DNA of 64,000 nucleotides from Pictodentalium vernedei. Taxonomy: Eukaryota; Mollusca; Scaphopoda; Dentaliida; Dentaliidae. The stretch is taken from positions 798,269,022 to 798,333,021 of the forward strand of contig CM062296.1 in NCBI GenBank assembly GCA_031216915.1. Reading direction: 5' to 3'. The notes beneath the pieces were generated by a model. The model was not told the DNA's origin. It saw only the letters and a program-made list of their open reading frames with translations, and ran no database searches. Positions 42,174 through 54,745 of this stretch are shown one piece after another (the stretch's first letter is position 1; each line of letters begins with the position of its first letter). The position numbers were made by a program, and so were the translations under genes.

Positions 42174-44860
42174 TAACTCACCTGACTTTCAGTCAGGAGA
42201 GCTATAGTGATCACTCACCGTCCGTCGTCAGTCGTCCGTGAACATGGTGTTTGCGTCTTCTCCTCCCAAACCGCTGAACCAATTTAATTGATATTTGAGA
42301 TAATAGTTTGTTATGACATCGCAATTTGATTTTGTTCAAATCAAGTTGCCTCGCCCGTGGGTAGGGCCACACCCAAAAAGTGTGCTGAAATCTTAAAAAA
42401 TCTTCTTCTCATGAACCAGCAGTAGCAGAGACTTGATATTTGGTGTGCAGCTTCCTTTTGAGGTGTAGACTCAGATTTGTTAAAGAGAAGTTTGTGGGGC
42501 TATACTTGGCGTCGTTATGGGAGGGGCAAAATTTTTTGCCCCGCCCAAAATTTCTATTTTCCAAACCGAGAGGCTGATTTGAACCAAATTTTATGTGAGG
42601 GCTTATTGGGTCATAAGTACCTAATTTATGCTGATTTTTTTTTTCACGTAGCCCCATGGGAACCGCAGGAGGTAAAAATAGAAAAAAATTAAAACGCCCA
42701 TATCTCCAAAACTGCACGGCACCGAGAATTTTTATTTGGTGTGAAGCTTCCTTAGGACCAACAGAAAGAATTGGTTAAAAAAAATTGCCATCGGTTTTAT
42801 CATAGGGTACAGTTTCGGGACTTTGAAAAAGTGCGGAGTCAGCACTTTTTAACACTGTAGGCAATGGGAAAAACATTAAAAAATCTTCTTCTCCAGATCC
42901 AGCAGGCAGAATCTTTTGATATTTGGTATGCAACATTGTAGGGGGGATCTGATTCAAGTTTGTTCAAATCGGCCCCCTGGGTTCATATTTGGGCTCAGTA
43001 TAGGAGCCCGATTTCGAACTTAGTGCATTTCAGGCAAATTTCTTAAAAAAATCTTCTTCTCCAGATCCAGCAGGTAGAATCTTTTGATATTTGGTATGCA
43101 ACATTGTGGGGTGGATCTGATTCAAGTTTGTTCAAATCGGCCCCTTGGGTGTATATTTGGGCTCAGTGTAGGAGCCCAAATTTGAACTTAGTGCATTTCA
43201 GGCAAATTTCTTTGAAAATCTTCTTCTCAAGATCCAGCAGGCAGAATCTTTTGATATTGGGTATGCAACATTGTGGGGTGGATCTGATTCAAGTTTGTTC
43301 AAATCGGCTCCCTGGGTTTATATTTGGTCTCAGCATAGGAGCCCAAATTTGAACTTAGTGCTTTTCAGGCAAATTTCTTAAAAAATCTTCTTCTCCAGAT
43401 CCAGCAAGCAGAATCTTTTGATATTTGGTATGCAACATTGTGGGGTGGATCTGATTCTATTTTGTTCAAATCGGCTCCCTAGATTCATATTTGGGCTCAC
43501 TATAGAAGCTCGAATTCGAACTTAGTGCATTTCAGGCAAATTTCTTCAAAAATCTTCTCCAGATCCTGCAGGCAGAATCTTTTGATATTTGGTATGCAAC
43601 ATTGTGGAGTGGATCTGATTCCAATTTGTTCAAATCGGCCACCTGGATTCATATTTGGGCTCACTATAGAAGCCCAAATTCAAACTTAGTGCATTTCAGG
43701 CAAATTTCTTAAAAAATCTTCTTCTCCAGATCCAGCAGGCAGAATCTTGTGATATTTGGTATGCAACATTGTGGGGTGGATCTGATTCAAGTTTGTTCAA
43801 ATCGGCCCCCTGGGTTTATATTTGGGCTCAGTATCGGAGCCCAAATTTGAACTTAGTGCATTTCAGGCAAATTTCTTTGAAAATCTTCTTCTCAAGATCC
43901 AGCAGGCAGAATCTTGTGGTATTTGGTATGCAGCATCCTTAGGGGGGTGAGATGCAAGTTTGTTCAAGCCATGTCTTTAGGTCCATATTTGGGCTCACTG
44001 TGGGAGCTTGAATTGTAACTTTGTTCGAAATGAGGAATTTTCTTAAAAAATCTTCTTCTTCAGATCCAGCAGTCTGAATGGCTTGATGTGTGGTGAGTAG
44101 CATCCTTGGGGGGGGGGGGGGGGAGGGATTCAAGTGTGTTAAAGCCAAGTCCATGGATCCATATTTGGGCTCGGGAGCCCAAATTATAACTTAGTCAATA
44201 TGAGGAATTTTTCTTTAAAAATCTTCTTCTTCAGATTCAGCAGTTGGAATGTTTTGATATTTGGCGTGGAGCAACCTTAGGGGGCTGAGATTCAAGTTTG
44301 TTCAAGCCAAGTCTCTTGGTTCATATTTGGGCTCACTATGGGAGCCTGAATGACAACTTAGTTCAAAATGAGGAATTTTCTTTAAAAATCTTCAAATCCA
44401 GCAGATGAATGCTTTTGATATTTTTTTATGCAGCATCCTTAGGGGGGTAAGATTCAAGTTTGTTCAAGCCAGGTCCATATTTGAGCTGATTGTGGGAGCT
44501 CGAATTGTAACTTGGTTCAAAATGAGGAATTTTCTTTAAAAATCTTCTTCTTCAGATCCAGCAGTCGGAATGTTTTGATAATTGGTGTGCAGAATCCTTA
44601 GGGGTGTGAGTTTCAGGTTTGTTAAAGCCAAGGCCCTGGGTTCATATATGGGCTCCCTGTGGGAGCCCGAATTATGACTTAGTTTAATATGGGGAATATT
44701 CTTCAAAAATCTTTTTTTAGATCCACTGGTCAGAATATTTGGATATTTGGTTTCAGCTTTTATTAGGAGGAGCAGATGCAACTTGTGGAAATCAATTCTC
44801 TGGGTTGATATTTAGGCTACCATGTCAGGTGAGCGCCTTCAGGCCCCCTGGGGCCTCTTG
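42174..44860 (+). mobile_element. complete pearl/Helentron-like element with twelve ~167-bp units
   Basis: Head TTAACTCACCTGACTTTCAGTCAGGAGAGC (hairpin), a ~700-bp unique leader, then units starting AGATCCAGCAGGCAGAATCT at 42895, 43063, 43230, 43397, 43561, 43728, 43895, 44062, 44233, ~44394, 44554 and 44719. Tail CAGGCCCCCTGGGGCCTCTTG before TT. Units diverge towards the 3' end. Open frames across the units come from the repeat itself. The leader and first units are nearly identical to 61.3-62.3 kb. Confidence 0.75.
44108..44123. repeat. poly-G tract (16 G)
   Basis: Homopolymer expansion of a short G run inside one 167-bp unit; neighbouring units have 3-6 G at this point. Confidence 0.85.
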
Positions 44861-45634
44861 TTAGCTAATCTCACTGCTCTCCATCCGTCATCCAGCAACA
44901 CCATGTTTTGGTCTTCTCTTCCAAAGCCACTGGGCCAATTCATTTGTCAGATTCCAGATTGTTCAATTCAAGAGCTTGGGTTAATATTTGGACTCCATAT
45001 GAGAACCTGAAATTTAACTTACTACAGTATGAAGGAATTTCTTCAAAAATCCTCTTCGTCAGATCCACCAGTCAGAATGCTCTCATATTTGGTATACAAC
45101 ATCTCTTGGGAGGCGGGGGGAGGTCAGATTCAAGTTTGTTCAAATCAGATCCATAGGGTAATATTTGGGTTAGCCCAAATTTTAACTTAGTGCAATATGA
45201 AGAAATTTCTTCAAAATTTCGCTTCTTCAGTCAGAATGCTTTCATATTTGGTACTCAACATCCCTAGGGAGGTCAGATTCAACTGTGTTCAAATCAAGAG
45301 CCTGGGTTAATATTTGGGCTCCATATGGTTTGCCGGAATTGGCCATTTTGCTGATGATTTAAGAATTTTGTATTCAGTACCCTCTAGAGGTGTTTAACTA
45401 AAATTAATCCACATAGGTTGTATCAAGTGGCTTCATAGGGGAGCTCTGCATTTTACATTATGATCAACTGAAGAAAAGGCATGATGCCCGGATTATTTTT
45501 GCAACTCCCGAGGGACTCAAGGATTGACAGTGTAGCCTATGGAAATGGCTTGCTTAATGTAGATTCATTTTTGGACTCTGTTTATATTGTGTTCTGTTCA
45601 AGATGAGCGCTTCAGGCCCCGTGGGGTCTCTTGT
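44861..45634 (+). mobile_element. pearl/Helentron-like element, short, abutting the previous tail
   Basis: Starts TTAGCTAATCTCACTGCTC directly after the previous CTCTTG-TT. About three diverged units, then tail CAGGCCCCGTGGGGTCTCTTG before TT. Confidence 0.6.
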
Positions 45635-45774
45635 TTTTATTAAAAACATAGCCTACAGGGAACAGAAAATAAACATTTTCCCAATTATCACAATTCTTGT
45701 CTTATTTCATAATCCTTTCATAAACATTGAATATTATTCTTTTCATCAAACACAACACACAGACAAGTTAAGCT

Positions 45775-47350
45775 ACAGTGTCATTGCCACTTTCATTGAT
45801 GTTACCGTGATTTAATATCTTTGTTGTAATTTCTGAGCTTCTTGACATCAAACATCTGTGGGTATCATCCTCAAGTGGACACCTTGATGTTCAGATCTTT
45901 AAGTTCCAACCAAATAGCAATGGTAAATATGCTGCGCCCGAATAATGTGCTTATGCCCAAATTATGCAGTGTTTAAAACATGTTTATACCCCACGCAACG
46001 AAGTTGCAGGGGTATTATGTTTTTGACTGGTCCATCCGTCAGTCCGTCAGTCAGTCCTACTTGTTTTCCGGACTTTTTTTTCGACACGCTTCCAGATATT
46101 GAGCTGATTTTTGGTATGTGAGTCTAACATGGTGGCCTACAGATCAAGTTTGCATTTTGTTCCACTCCACTGATTTTTACCAAAATTACAGCCCTTGGAC
46201 TCTGAAAAATTCATCAAAATTACAGTTTTCCAGACTTTTTTTCTTCACGCTTCCAGATATTGAGCTGATTTTTGGTATGTTAGTCTGACATGGTGGCCTA
46301 CAGATCAAGTTTGCATTTTGTTTTGCTCCACTGATTTTTACCGCAATTACGGCCCTTGAACTTTGAAAAGTTCATCAAAATTACAGTTTTGTGGACTTTT
46401 TTCCTACACGCTTCAAGATGTTGAGCTGATTTTTGGTATGTTAGTCTAACATGGTGGCCTACAGAACAAGTTTGCGTTTTGTTCGTCTCCACTGATTTTT
46501 ACCGAAATTACGGCCCTTGGACTCTGAAAAATGCATCAAAATTAGTTTTCCAGACTTTTTTTCTACACGCTTCCAGATATTGAGCTGATTTTTGGTATGT
46601 TAGTCTGACATGGTGGCCTACAGATCAAGTTTGCATTTTGTTCCGCTCCACTGATTTTTACCGAAATTACCGCCCTTGAACTTTGAAAAGTTCATCAAAA
46701 TTACAGTTTTGCGGACTTTTTTCCTACACGCTTCCAGATATTGAGCTGATTTTTGGTATGTTAGTCTAACATGGTGGCCTACAGAACAAGTTTGGGTTTT
46801 GTTCTGCTCCCCTGATCGGGGAGCGTGGGGTATGTGAGCGTGCTCACTGAGGTTCTATATTTTCAAAAGTTTTGCAATGTTTAGGCCACATATGGTTTGG
46901 TAAAGTTTCCCCCCGATGCACACAATATAGTTTAAGGCCTTGCCTTGTATGGACAAATTTTATGAAATTTTTTTCATTCAAAATATTCATATGTTTTCCG
47001 GACATACTCATTTTAGCTAACTGCTTGCAAAGTTTGTGTTAAGGCGAGCTTTGTGATTGATATTGTTGACATAGGTTACTGAAGACCATTACAGTAATAT
47101 TTAACCCTTATTTTTATACGCCCGTTGTGGAATGGGACGTTTTATGTAATAGTCTGTCTGTCCATCTGTAAACCTTTTTTTTGTCTGGAAGTTTTGTCAT
47201 CTTTCAACCGATCTTTTCCAGACTTGGCATGAATAATAACTATAATAGGAATCTGCACCTGCGATTTCAAGGGTGATCTGATTAACACGTAAAGGTATGA
47301 CCCTTTAGGCTTGGAATTTTCTCTGCTCTCCGAAGTCTGTATATTTTTTT
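45775..47350 (+). repeat. paralogous segment P2, split by a mobile block
   Basis: Matches P1 (35.2-36.2 kb) on both sides of the insertion at 45984-46863. Includes CTTGACATCAAACATCTGTGGG, GTTTAAAACATG, TTTTGCAATGTTTAGGCC and a TATACGCCCGTT head at 47115. Confidence 0.7.
45984..46863 (+). mobile_element. GCAACGAAGTTGC family, copy 2, with paralogous empty sites
   Basis: Head TTATACCCCACGCAACGAAGTTGC, ~162-bp units and a GAGCGTGGGGTATGTGAGCG...TTCTATATTT tail, as at 29.7 kb. The empty sites in P1 (near 35439) and P3 (near 54143) read GTTTAAAACATTT..TCAAAG, so this block was inserted at a TT with no obvious long duplication. Confidence 0.8.
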
Positions 47351-48720
47351 TTCGTCCGGTGCTTTTCTCAGTTGTGTTTTAACCGATCATCTCCAAAGTT
47401 GGAATGAACAATAATCACAATTGGAACCTGTGTTCTGGCACTTTAGAAGCTCATCTGATTAAACTGTTCAAAGTTCTCTTATTTAATGAAATAAGTCTAC
47501 TCTAGCCTATTCTCAAACTCGACGACACATGGAGTGAACTTGATCTGAATATGCCCATACTGACATTCGTAGAAATCTGAACTTACATGACATTTTAGTG
47601 TGGTCGAAAATTGAGTACCTCAAATCAGTGGGAGTAACATTCTCAATCCTTTCTAACCTTGTGACATCACTAATTGCCTAATTTGTGAATTTCATAATTT
47701 TCACATAACATTTGAGATCCTGCTTACTTTTTGATATTGAGCACTGATATGCAATATAGGTCCAGTCAAAGAATGACTGTAAGTATTTTTTTTTCTTCAG
47801 ATGAATGATGAATGTAGCATTGTTAATCTTCAAAATAGGACTTACTGTTCATATTTAGTTGATTTTTTAATCAAAATATACCCCTGCGGGAACCCCGGGA
47901 AGAGAAGCAGTGCTTGTTTATTGTGGTAAACCTCTCGGCCTTACTGGTAAAGTAGGACCTAGTCACCAATGCATGAGGTGCGAGTCTTTAAAATAGGCAA
48001 CATGGGGTATAAACGATTGACTGACCTTGACATTATCGCCATGTTGTGGTCATTATTAGCCAATGTGCAGAACTTTGTGACCTTAAACACCAATAGATAG
48101 ATAAAAAAATAAATAAATGATCAAAATATAGAGACTTGAAGAAGAGTGAATTTATTATAATAACCGAAAGTGGCTTTGCTGGAGGCTACTTGATTTATCT
48201 GAAGATATAGTTGATAATATTTTGAAGCTTGTAAAGCAACTGTTGGAATGTGGCTGTGATGAGAAAATTTTATTTTGATATTACAATGATTCATAGCCTC
48301 ATTACAACAAACTCCCCATTGGAACCCCTGGAAGTTGAACAAAACTTGTTTACTATGATAGATTTACTATGTTATATGTCACAAATTAACATGGCATACT
48401 CCCAAATTGACAACTGGTAAGTATGAATTTTAAAACAACTATACATTTATTTCATTTAAAATATAAACATGGTGGTGATTGATGACGAACCCCACATCCC
48501 AATGATAAACATGCGAACACAATGAAAGTATGGATGATGAAAAGCCAGGATGATGAAAAAATGGAAAAATGATATGGTTACATGATATGAATCCCCCCTA
48601 AATGTCTACAAAATTTCACACGCAGGTTACGTGTTATGTAACTGCTGAATGTCTACAAAACTTCACTGGCAGAATAAAAACTCATTTGCACAAAGTCAGT
48701 TTTGGCCTAATGTTAGAGTC
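47351..48720. other. non-coding; duplicated segment with SINE tail fragment
   Basis: 47.7-48.11 kb (TTACTGNTAAANNAGGACCTAGTCACCAATGC...) recurs at 53.37-53.60 kb, and both end in a SINE tail (about 48040-48118). 48713-48720 is the TSD of the next element. No gene. Confidence 0.5.
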
Positions 48721-49908
48721 TAGTGTTGAAACGATTAGCCGACTAATCGATGTCGACGCGATTATTAAATTAGTCGATCCCTAAATCTGCTAGTCGATTA
48801 GTCGGAACATCTGCCCCAACATTACACAATCCCCTTAAATTCACCCAACGTTGTTGCAAACGTCACAAGTAAACTCTCGAAATCAAAAAACAACCCACGG
48901 AAATAACGCGTTTGATGGTTCCGACTGCATGAATAACAACCCTAGTTGGCCAACTGACCAGAGATTGAATAAGACCAGGGGTGCGTGAAGTAAACAGGGA
49001 AAAATATATGGGTGAGCTTATTCTCGAGGGAGCAGCCTGCAAGAAAATTAGGACCCAAAGTTGACATGAAATTAGGCCACCTACGGACATCAATTTGTTC
49101 ACCAGGTACTGGTAAGTTCGAAATGTCTTATAGAAACATCAAAGAGAAATTATGGAAGAACACATACCAGTTTGTATTTGGAACAATTTGTTATCACTAA
49201 AGAACCAATTACAAAATCCATGTGCTTTTTATTTTCATTTTGTAAATACATGCGGACAAATTCCTGGAAATCTGCGAGTTTCCAGGAAATTGAAAGTGAA
49301 ACTAGCTTTTCCTCGAACTGCAACTGAGTTAAGAGGAAACCCAATCAGGTCAGGTGATGATTTTCAAAGCAGACAATATGGAAATTAGTAGGCGTGTTCG
49401 ATGTATGCATAATTATGGACAGATAAGAGGTTAAGTCATAATACGAGAAGTTGTGTGAGAGTGTTCGGTGTACAATTGTTGACAGACTGATGACTGCTGT
49501 GGGCGTTAACTGTGCTTAATTTTCAACAGGGGATGTACATCACGCATGCGTAAAGAGCACTTCCTTTTGTTAACATTCAATGGGATGGAACGAATAATAT
49601 AAAAAAAACCTGAATAATGATTTATTTTATTAAAATATCAGTGACTATATTGAGAAAAAATTATTTTAAACAGAAGCTACCAACATTAATTCTCTCTCGA
49701 AACTGAAAGAGGTTTTGTGGACTTTGAAAGCTTCACTTGCCATTGTTTCACTGCAAGTATTACTGTTAGTTTTAACCAGGGAAGAACGGCGGAACACGTG
49801 TTTGAACAGTTTGATAACAATAACATGGGGGCTTCGACTAGTCGATTAGTAATCGATTACTGCTGGCGACTAGTCGATTCCTGAAAATCACTAATCGTTT
49901 CAACACTA
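48721..49908. mobile_element. non-autonomous hAT element, 1188 bp
   Basis: TIR TAGTGTTGAAACGATTAG at both ends, with the exact 8-bp TSD TTAGAGTC (48713-48720, 49909-49916). Subterminal CGACTAATCGA and CGACTAGTCGATT words are likely transposase-binding repeats, as is usual in hAT. No transposase ORF recognised inside. Confidence 0.9.
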
Positions 49909-49916
49909 TTAGAGTC

Positions 49917-50379
49917 ACTGGTTGGTCACAAATATTGTGGGAACACAGTTCAGCTTTCACTTCAAGATGGATAAATGTAGATTACTATATATGTAGTTCG
50001 ATATACTACAGTTGATCATGGTGTGTAGATGGATGGAAAACTTAAAGTCTATCTAGTTTCACTGAGGGTTAACTTGGTCACTTCTGGGTGGTTTAATGTA
50101 CATATGCAAATAGTACAATACATTACAGTTCATCACGGTGCATGGGTGTTCCGAAAACTTAGTCTATCTGATTTCATTCAGGATTAGCTTGGTCGCTTCA
50201 CCGCATCATCACGGTATATTCACCACAACTCAGTTGAATCCACCAAACTGCCTCTCTACCAAATCACTTCAAGACTATCGTACCATAGCGCCATCATAGT
50301 GCAAAAACCTAAATGCGAAAATGTTCCAATTTACTACCTTGACCAACTAGAGGTAGACACACGCCTTAAATACACAAAA
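49917..50379. other. no gene recognised
   Basis: A direct repeat of a CAGTT(G/C)ATCA(T/C)GGTG...AACTTA-GTCTATCT segment (about 49995-50060 and 50126-50190) is all that stands out. Confidence 0.4.
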
Positions 50380-50530
50380 TTAGCAAGTACCCGACGGTAC
50401 AAATTTAGCACGTCCCCGACGGCACAAATTTAGCACATACCCGATGGCACAAATTTAGCACGTACCCGGCGGCACAATATTAGCATGTAACCGACGGCAC
50501 AAATTTAGCTTGTACCCAAAGGCACAAATT
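50380..50530 (+). repeat. minisatellite, ~27-bp unit, six copies
   Basis: Unit ACCCGACGGCACAAATTTAGC with small variations (ACCCGATGGC, ACCCGGCGGC, AACCGACGGC, ACCCAAAGGC). The units are adjacent with no spacers, which rules out a CRISPR-type array. Confidence 0.85.
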
Positions 50531-51927
50531 TACAATAAGCAAAGCACGTATCCCGATGGCACTTGGACCTTTGTCCAACTTGAAACGTTGCAAATTTAAC
50601 AATTCAACACTGTCCTTAACAGACTAAAATTTAGAAATAACAGAGCATCTCTGAAATATTATGTACAAATATGTTACTTTTAAAACTAAACAGGGAAACA
50701 AACCTTTAATCCGGCTTCCCAAATATTCCGATCAAGTAAGTGTCACGACGTGTTGTTCCTTCAATGCACAGGTACGAGATAACATGTCGCATCTCACTTA
50801 CAAACTTGTAACCCCAAAAGTCTCGCCGAGCATGGACCACACAATCTCACCGGACTACACACTATAATTAATTACAAACAACGGTCGCTGTCACACAACT
50901 GCATTTGGTTATGATACAAATGGACTCGGACTATTGACCCTGTAAAAGCTATGATCACCAGCTCCAATAAACACTCGGTTACTGTACAATATAGAAATAA
51001 TATATTAACCCTTTGCTACTCATCTACGAACACATATACAAGATAGTCAAATACCGTGACAGTATACAAGTTCTATGTTATTACTATATGTATGATAGGT
51101 CCTGGTAACCGGTTATTGTTGTAGAAGTCCTCACAACTTAGCAACATAATAAATAATTAGTTGAAGTTTACCCTGTATACTTGTGTTGTGATTCCTGGAT
51201 ATGGAAATTTAATGGAAGAACTGTCTTGTCAGAAAAATCTATATGCAGGTACACAATCAACATCAAAAATCACTATCTGTGCACAAAATCAAACATTACA
51301 AAGTCTATGGTGTTGGCATTGCAGAGGGAGTGTGTCATTCCCATCCAGGGACTTGAAAATCAACCAAATGCAATGGTTATCACTACAAAAGTTGAGAACC
51401 TTTTGACATCATAATTTTTGCATAAAATTGCAGGCCCCACTTACTTTTTGATGCTCAACACCGATATGGAATGAAATTCCAGTCAAAGTAAAACTGTCAA
51501 CTTGCCAAAAAATTTGTATGGATTGGAAGAAGGGTAACTCTTTCAAAATAGGACTTAATTTTCCTGTTTATTACAATCGATTTTCTGGTAAGTTTGAGCT
51601 AGCCAGTGTTGATTTATTTTCAGTGAAAGTAAGGGAAACTTGCTATGCGAGTTAAATTGATTTGACGGTAGGCAACTCTATTCAGGTAAATGTTTTGACA
51701 TTTTCAATGTGAAGCGTTGCAGTGCCATCAGCACTCAAGTTTTTCCTGCAAGGTATCATGTCACTTGATTGACAGGAATTTATGTAAACATTACAAGGTT
51801 TTGTTGGTTGACTTTAAAAGATGCAGTGCAGGAATGTATTGATCTGCAGTGAGCAATTATATTGTCACATTAGGTTTTTGAATGGAAAAATAGCCTTGAA
51901 TATTAATGGCATAGCCCTTATACACTA
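50531..51927. other. no gene recognised
   Basis: Intronic DNA. The frames at 51161-51414 overlap each other and show no domain. The end, ATACACTA (51920-51927), is a TSD. Confidence 0.4.
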
Positions 51928-53129
51928 CACAGGTACTCGGCACAAGCTGGGAAATCGAAAGAAAAATGATATTTGATACCATTTTTTAATCTATGCTGAC
52001 GTGCCCCTGTAATGGTATATAAATATTAACAAGGTAAACAACTCGCTTTTCGAAAACGATAGCACTCATCTTCGTTTTTCCCCCCTCAAATTTGATTCAC
52101 ACAACGTATCCAACAATACCCAGTATCAATGGAAAGGGGAATGAATAAGCTTTACAGTGGTGTATTATATGACCGTTGGGTGTTCTTGGGTTCAGGATAA
52201 ATGGGAGAAGTCGCAGAAAGGGCAGAAAAACATTTAGTCGGACAAGAAAGTGCACAGTGAAATGAGGTTTACGAGCGACAATTATCCGATTTATTATTAT
52301 AAATAATTCGAGGTCCCATTGTATATGGAGGGCAGATTCAAATATTAACCATATACCTTTATCAATTACTAATCTCGGATCCACATTTATTAATTTCTGG
52401 AGTTCACATTTAACGTTTAGACACTTTTTAGCCGTAACTTTGACATCTTTTCCCCAAGTTGACCTGAGTGGACGGCGTCCTTAGATACGCGACTTGCGCA
52501 GAAGCTTTCCCCATTCTCCCATTGGCTTATTTTCATCGATGATTTTCTCGGCATAAATAGTAGCCAATGGGATGTCATTGTGCTTCTGTGGATGCCGGTA
52601 GCTTTTTTAATTCCAATGAAACGTTAAAAAAATGTATAAACGGCAAAAGTGAACTCCAGAAATTAATAAATGTGGATCCGAGATTAGTAATGGATAAAGG
52701 TATACGGTTTAATATTTGAATCTGCCCTCCATATACAATGGGACCTCGAATTATTTATAATAAATCGGATACTTGTCACTCGTAAACCTCATTTCACTGT
52801 GCACTTTCTTGTTTGACTAAATGTTTTTCGGCCTTTTCTGCGACTTCTCCCAGTTATCATTAACAACCCAAGAATACACAACGGTCATATAATACACCAC
52901 TGTAAAACTTATTCATTCCCCTTTTCATTGATACTGGGTATTGTTGGATACGTTGTATGAATCAAATTTGAGGGGGGGAAAATGAAGATGAGTGCTATCG
53001 TTTTCGAAAAGCGAGTTGTTTACCTTGTTAATATTTATATACCATTACAGGGGCACGTCAGCATAGATTCAAAAATGGTATCAAATATCATTTTTCTTTC
53101 GATTTCCCAGCTTGTGCCGAGTACCTGTG
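51928..53129. mobile_element. 1.2-kb foldback element with ~500-bp arms
   Basis: Arms of about 51928-52440 and 52615-53129 are inverted copies (over 90% identical by eye), starting CACAGGTACTCGGCACAAGC. Flanks are ATACACTA on both sides (51920-51927, 53130-53137); the next C also matches, so the TSD is 8 or 9 bp. The ~175-bp centre holds CCCATTGGCTTA...TAGCCAATGGG. A MULE-like foldback is likely; no ORF. Confidence 0.9.
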
Positions 53130-53369
53130 ATACACTACTGTGATCACAAAAGCAGTATTTTTCCCAATTCGATTGTGACTCGGTTGCATCAATGGGTCAA
53201 TATTTCGTAAATAAAATACTGCTTAATCAAGATCACATAAAGAAAATCAAATGAAAATAACTTGTGATTTAGTGTTTTCACATTTTATTTTCAACAGTTT
53301 AAAGTCTATAGTGTTATGATGAAAGCAGACAAAATTTTGACCTCCATGTGACCTGATTGTGATGCAGCC

Positions 53370-53600
53370 CACCCCAATGGGAACCTTGGGAAGTGAAGCA
53401 GTGCTTGTTTACTGTGGTAAACAAGCTCAGCTTTACTGCTAAAACAGGACCTAGTCACCAATGCTTTGGTTGGAAGTACTCTTAAAATGGACAGCATGGG
53501 TATAAACAACTGACTAAACTTGACTTTATCAACATTTTGCAGTCATGATTAGCCATTGTGCAGACATATGTGACCTTAAACACCTATAGATAAATAAATA
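53370..53600 (+). repeat. duplicated segment ending in a SINE tail
   Basis: Paralogue of 47.7-48.11 kb; ends CCATTGTGCAGACATATGTGACC...ATAAATAAATAT. Confidence 0.6.
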
Positions 53601-53870
53601 TATCCAGATGGAATTCTCTGACCACTTTTGTGATTACAGTGAACCTTGCTTTAAAAGTTTTACGACTTAATGACGAAGCCTTTAAAAGAACCTAAATAGT
53701 GCTTGAATTTCATTTCTCTAAACCTTTATGAATTATGCTTTAAAACTTTGTGAGACCTGTGATGTATAGTATATATTTCATATTTCGAGAGTTAATTTAT
53801 CTGATCTGTTGTTGCAACATGATGTTCATGGATTCTCTAAGATGCTCTGCAGGGTCTGGTTATGGAGATC

Positions 53871-54229
53871 CATTTCCAGTATGATTTGGTCTTTTCTTTT
53901 TACCAGCCACTTAAAAGTTAACTATTGAATTGAGGCTATGATGAAAAATTGTTGTTGATGTTACAGTGATTTAATGTCTTTGTTTTAATTTCTGAGCCTC
54001 TTGACAATAAACATCTGTAGGTATCATCTCCTTGAGTGGACTCCTTGATGTTCAAGCTTTTAAGTTCCAACCAAATACTGATGGTAAATGCAGTGCTCGA
54101 ATAATGTACTTATGCCCCAAATTATGCATTGTTTAAAACATTTTGTCAAAGTTTTGCAATGTTTCGGCCATATATGGTTTGGTAAAGTTTTCCCCTATGC
54201 ATATAATATAGTTTAGGGCATAACTAAAT
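53871..54229 (+). repeat. paralogous segment P3, truncated by a hAT element
   Basis: Matches P1 from TTTCCAGTATGATTTGG to AATATAGTTTAGGGC. It lacks both the MITE of P1 and the block of P2. The last eight bases, AACTAAAT, are the left TSD of the next element. Confidence 0.75.
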
Positions 54230-54718
54230 TAGAGATGGTGGGCAACATACAGAAAGACCGAATCGATACAAAAAAACCCAAAACAAACCGAACCAATCAT
54301 TAAATACCGAAACCATCTGAATTTTCAAATTTTCACGTATTTGCTACACTACGAGTCGGAAGTAGTTGTAGGAACAACCGCGGTATAATCAGGAATCGAA
54401 ACGTGGTTGTAAACTTTCAATAAATGCGTTCATCGTTTTTTTCGCGGTTATTCTCCAGGAGTATCGTTTGACAGTTCGTTTCTGTTCCCGGTTGTAAACG
54501 AAGATAAACATTCATCCATTCAGGAAATAACGAGCATTGGCACATGTGCTTCAATTTGAATGTACAAGAGCAAACTTAAAGAAAAGACAGCAGCACAGAA
54601 ATCGCATGCATAGCATGTAGCTATTTTATCTCACAAAAATTCTCTCCAGACATCTCTCCCCATTTATCACTTAACACTATCCCCCGCTCCTTACAAAAAC
54701 CACCACTTTGCAATGTGA

Positions 54719-54745
54719 CCCCCCCCCCCCCCCCCCCCCCCCCCC
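54719..54745. repeat. poly-C tract (27 C)
   Basis: Longest homopolymer in the window, followed by more C-rich sequence. Confidence 0.9.

Noticed and set aside
50380-50530. Possible CRISPR array
   Set aside because: Units are adjacent and degenerate with no unique spacers, and the genome is animal.
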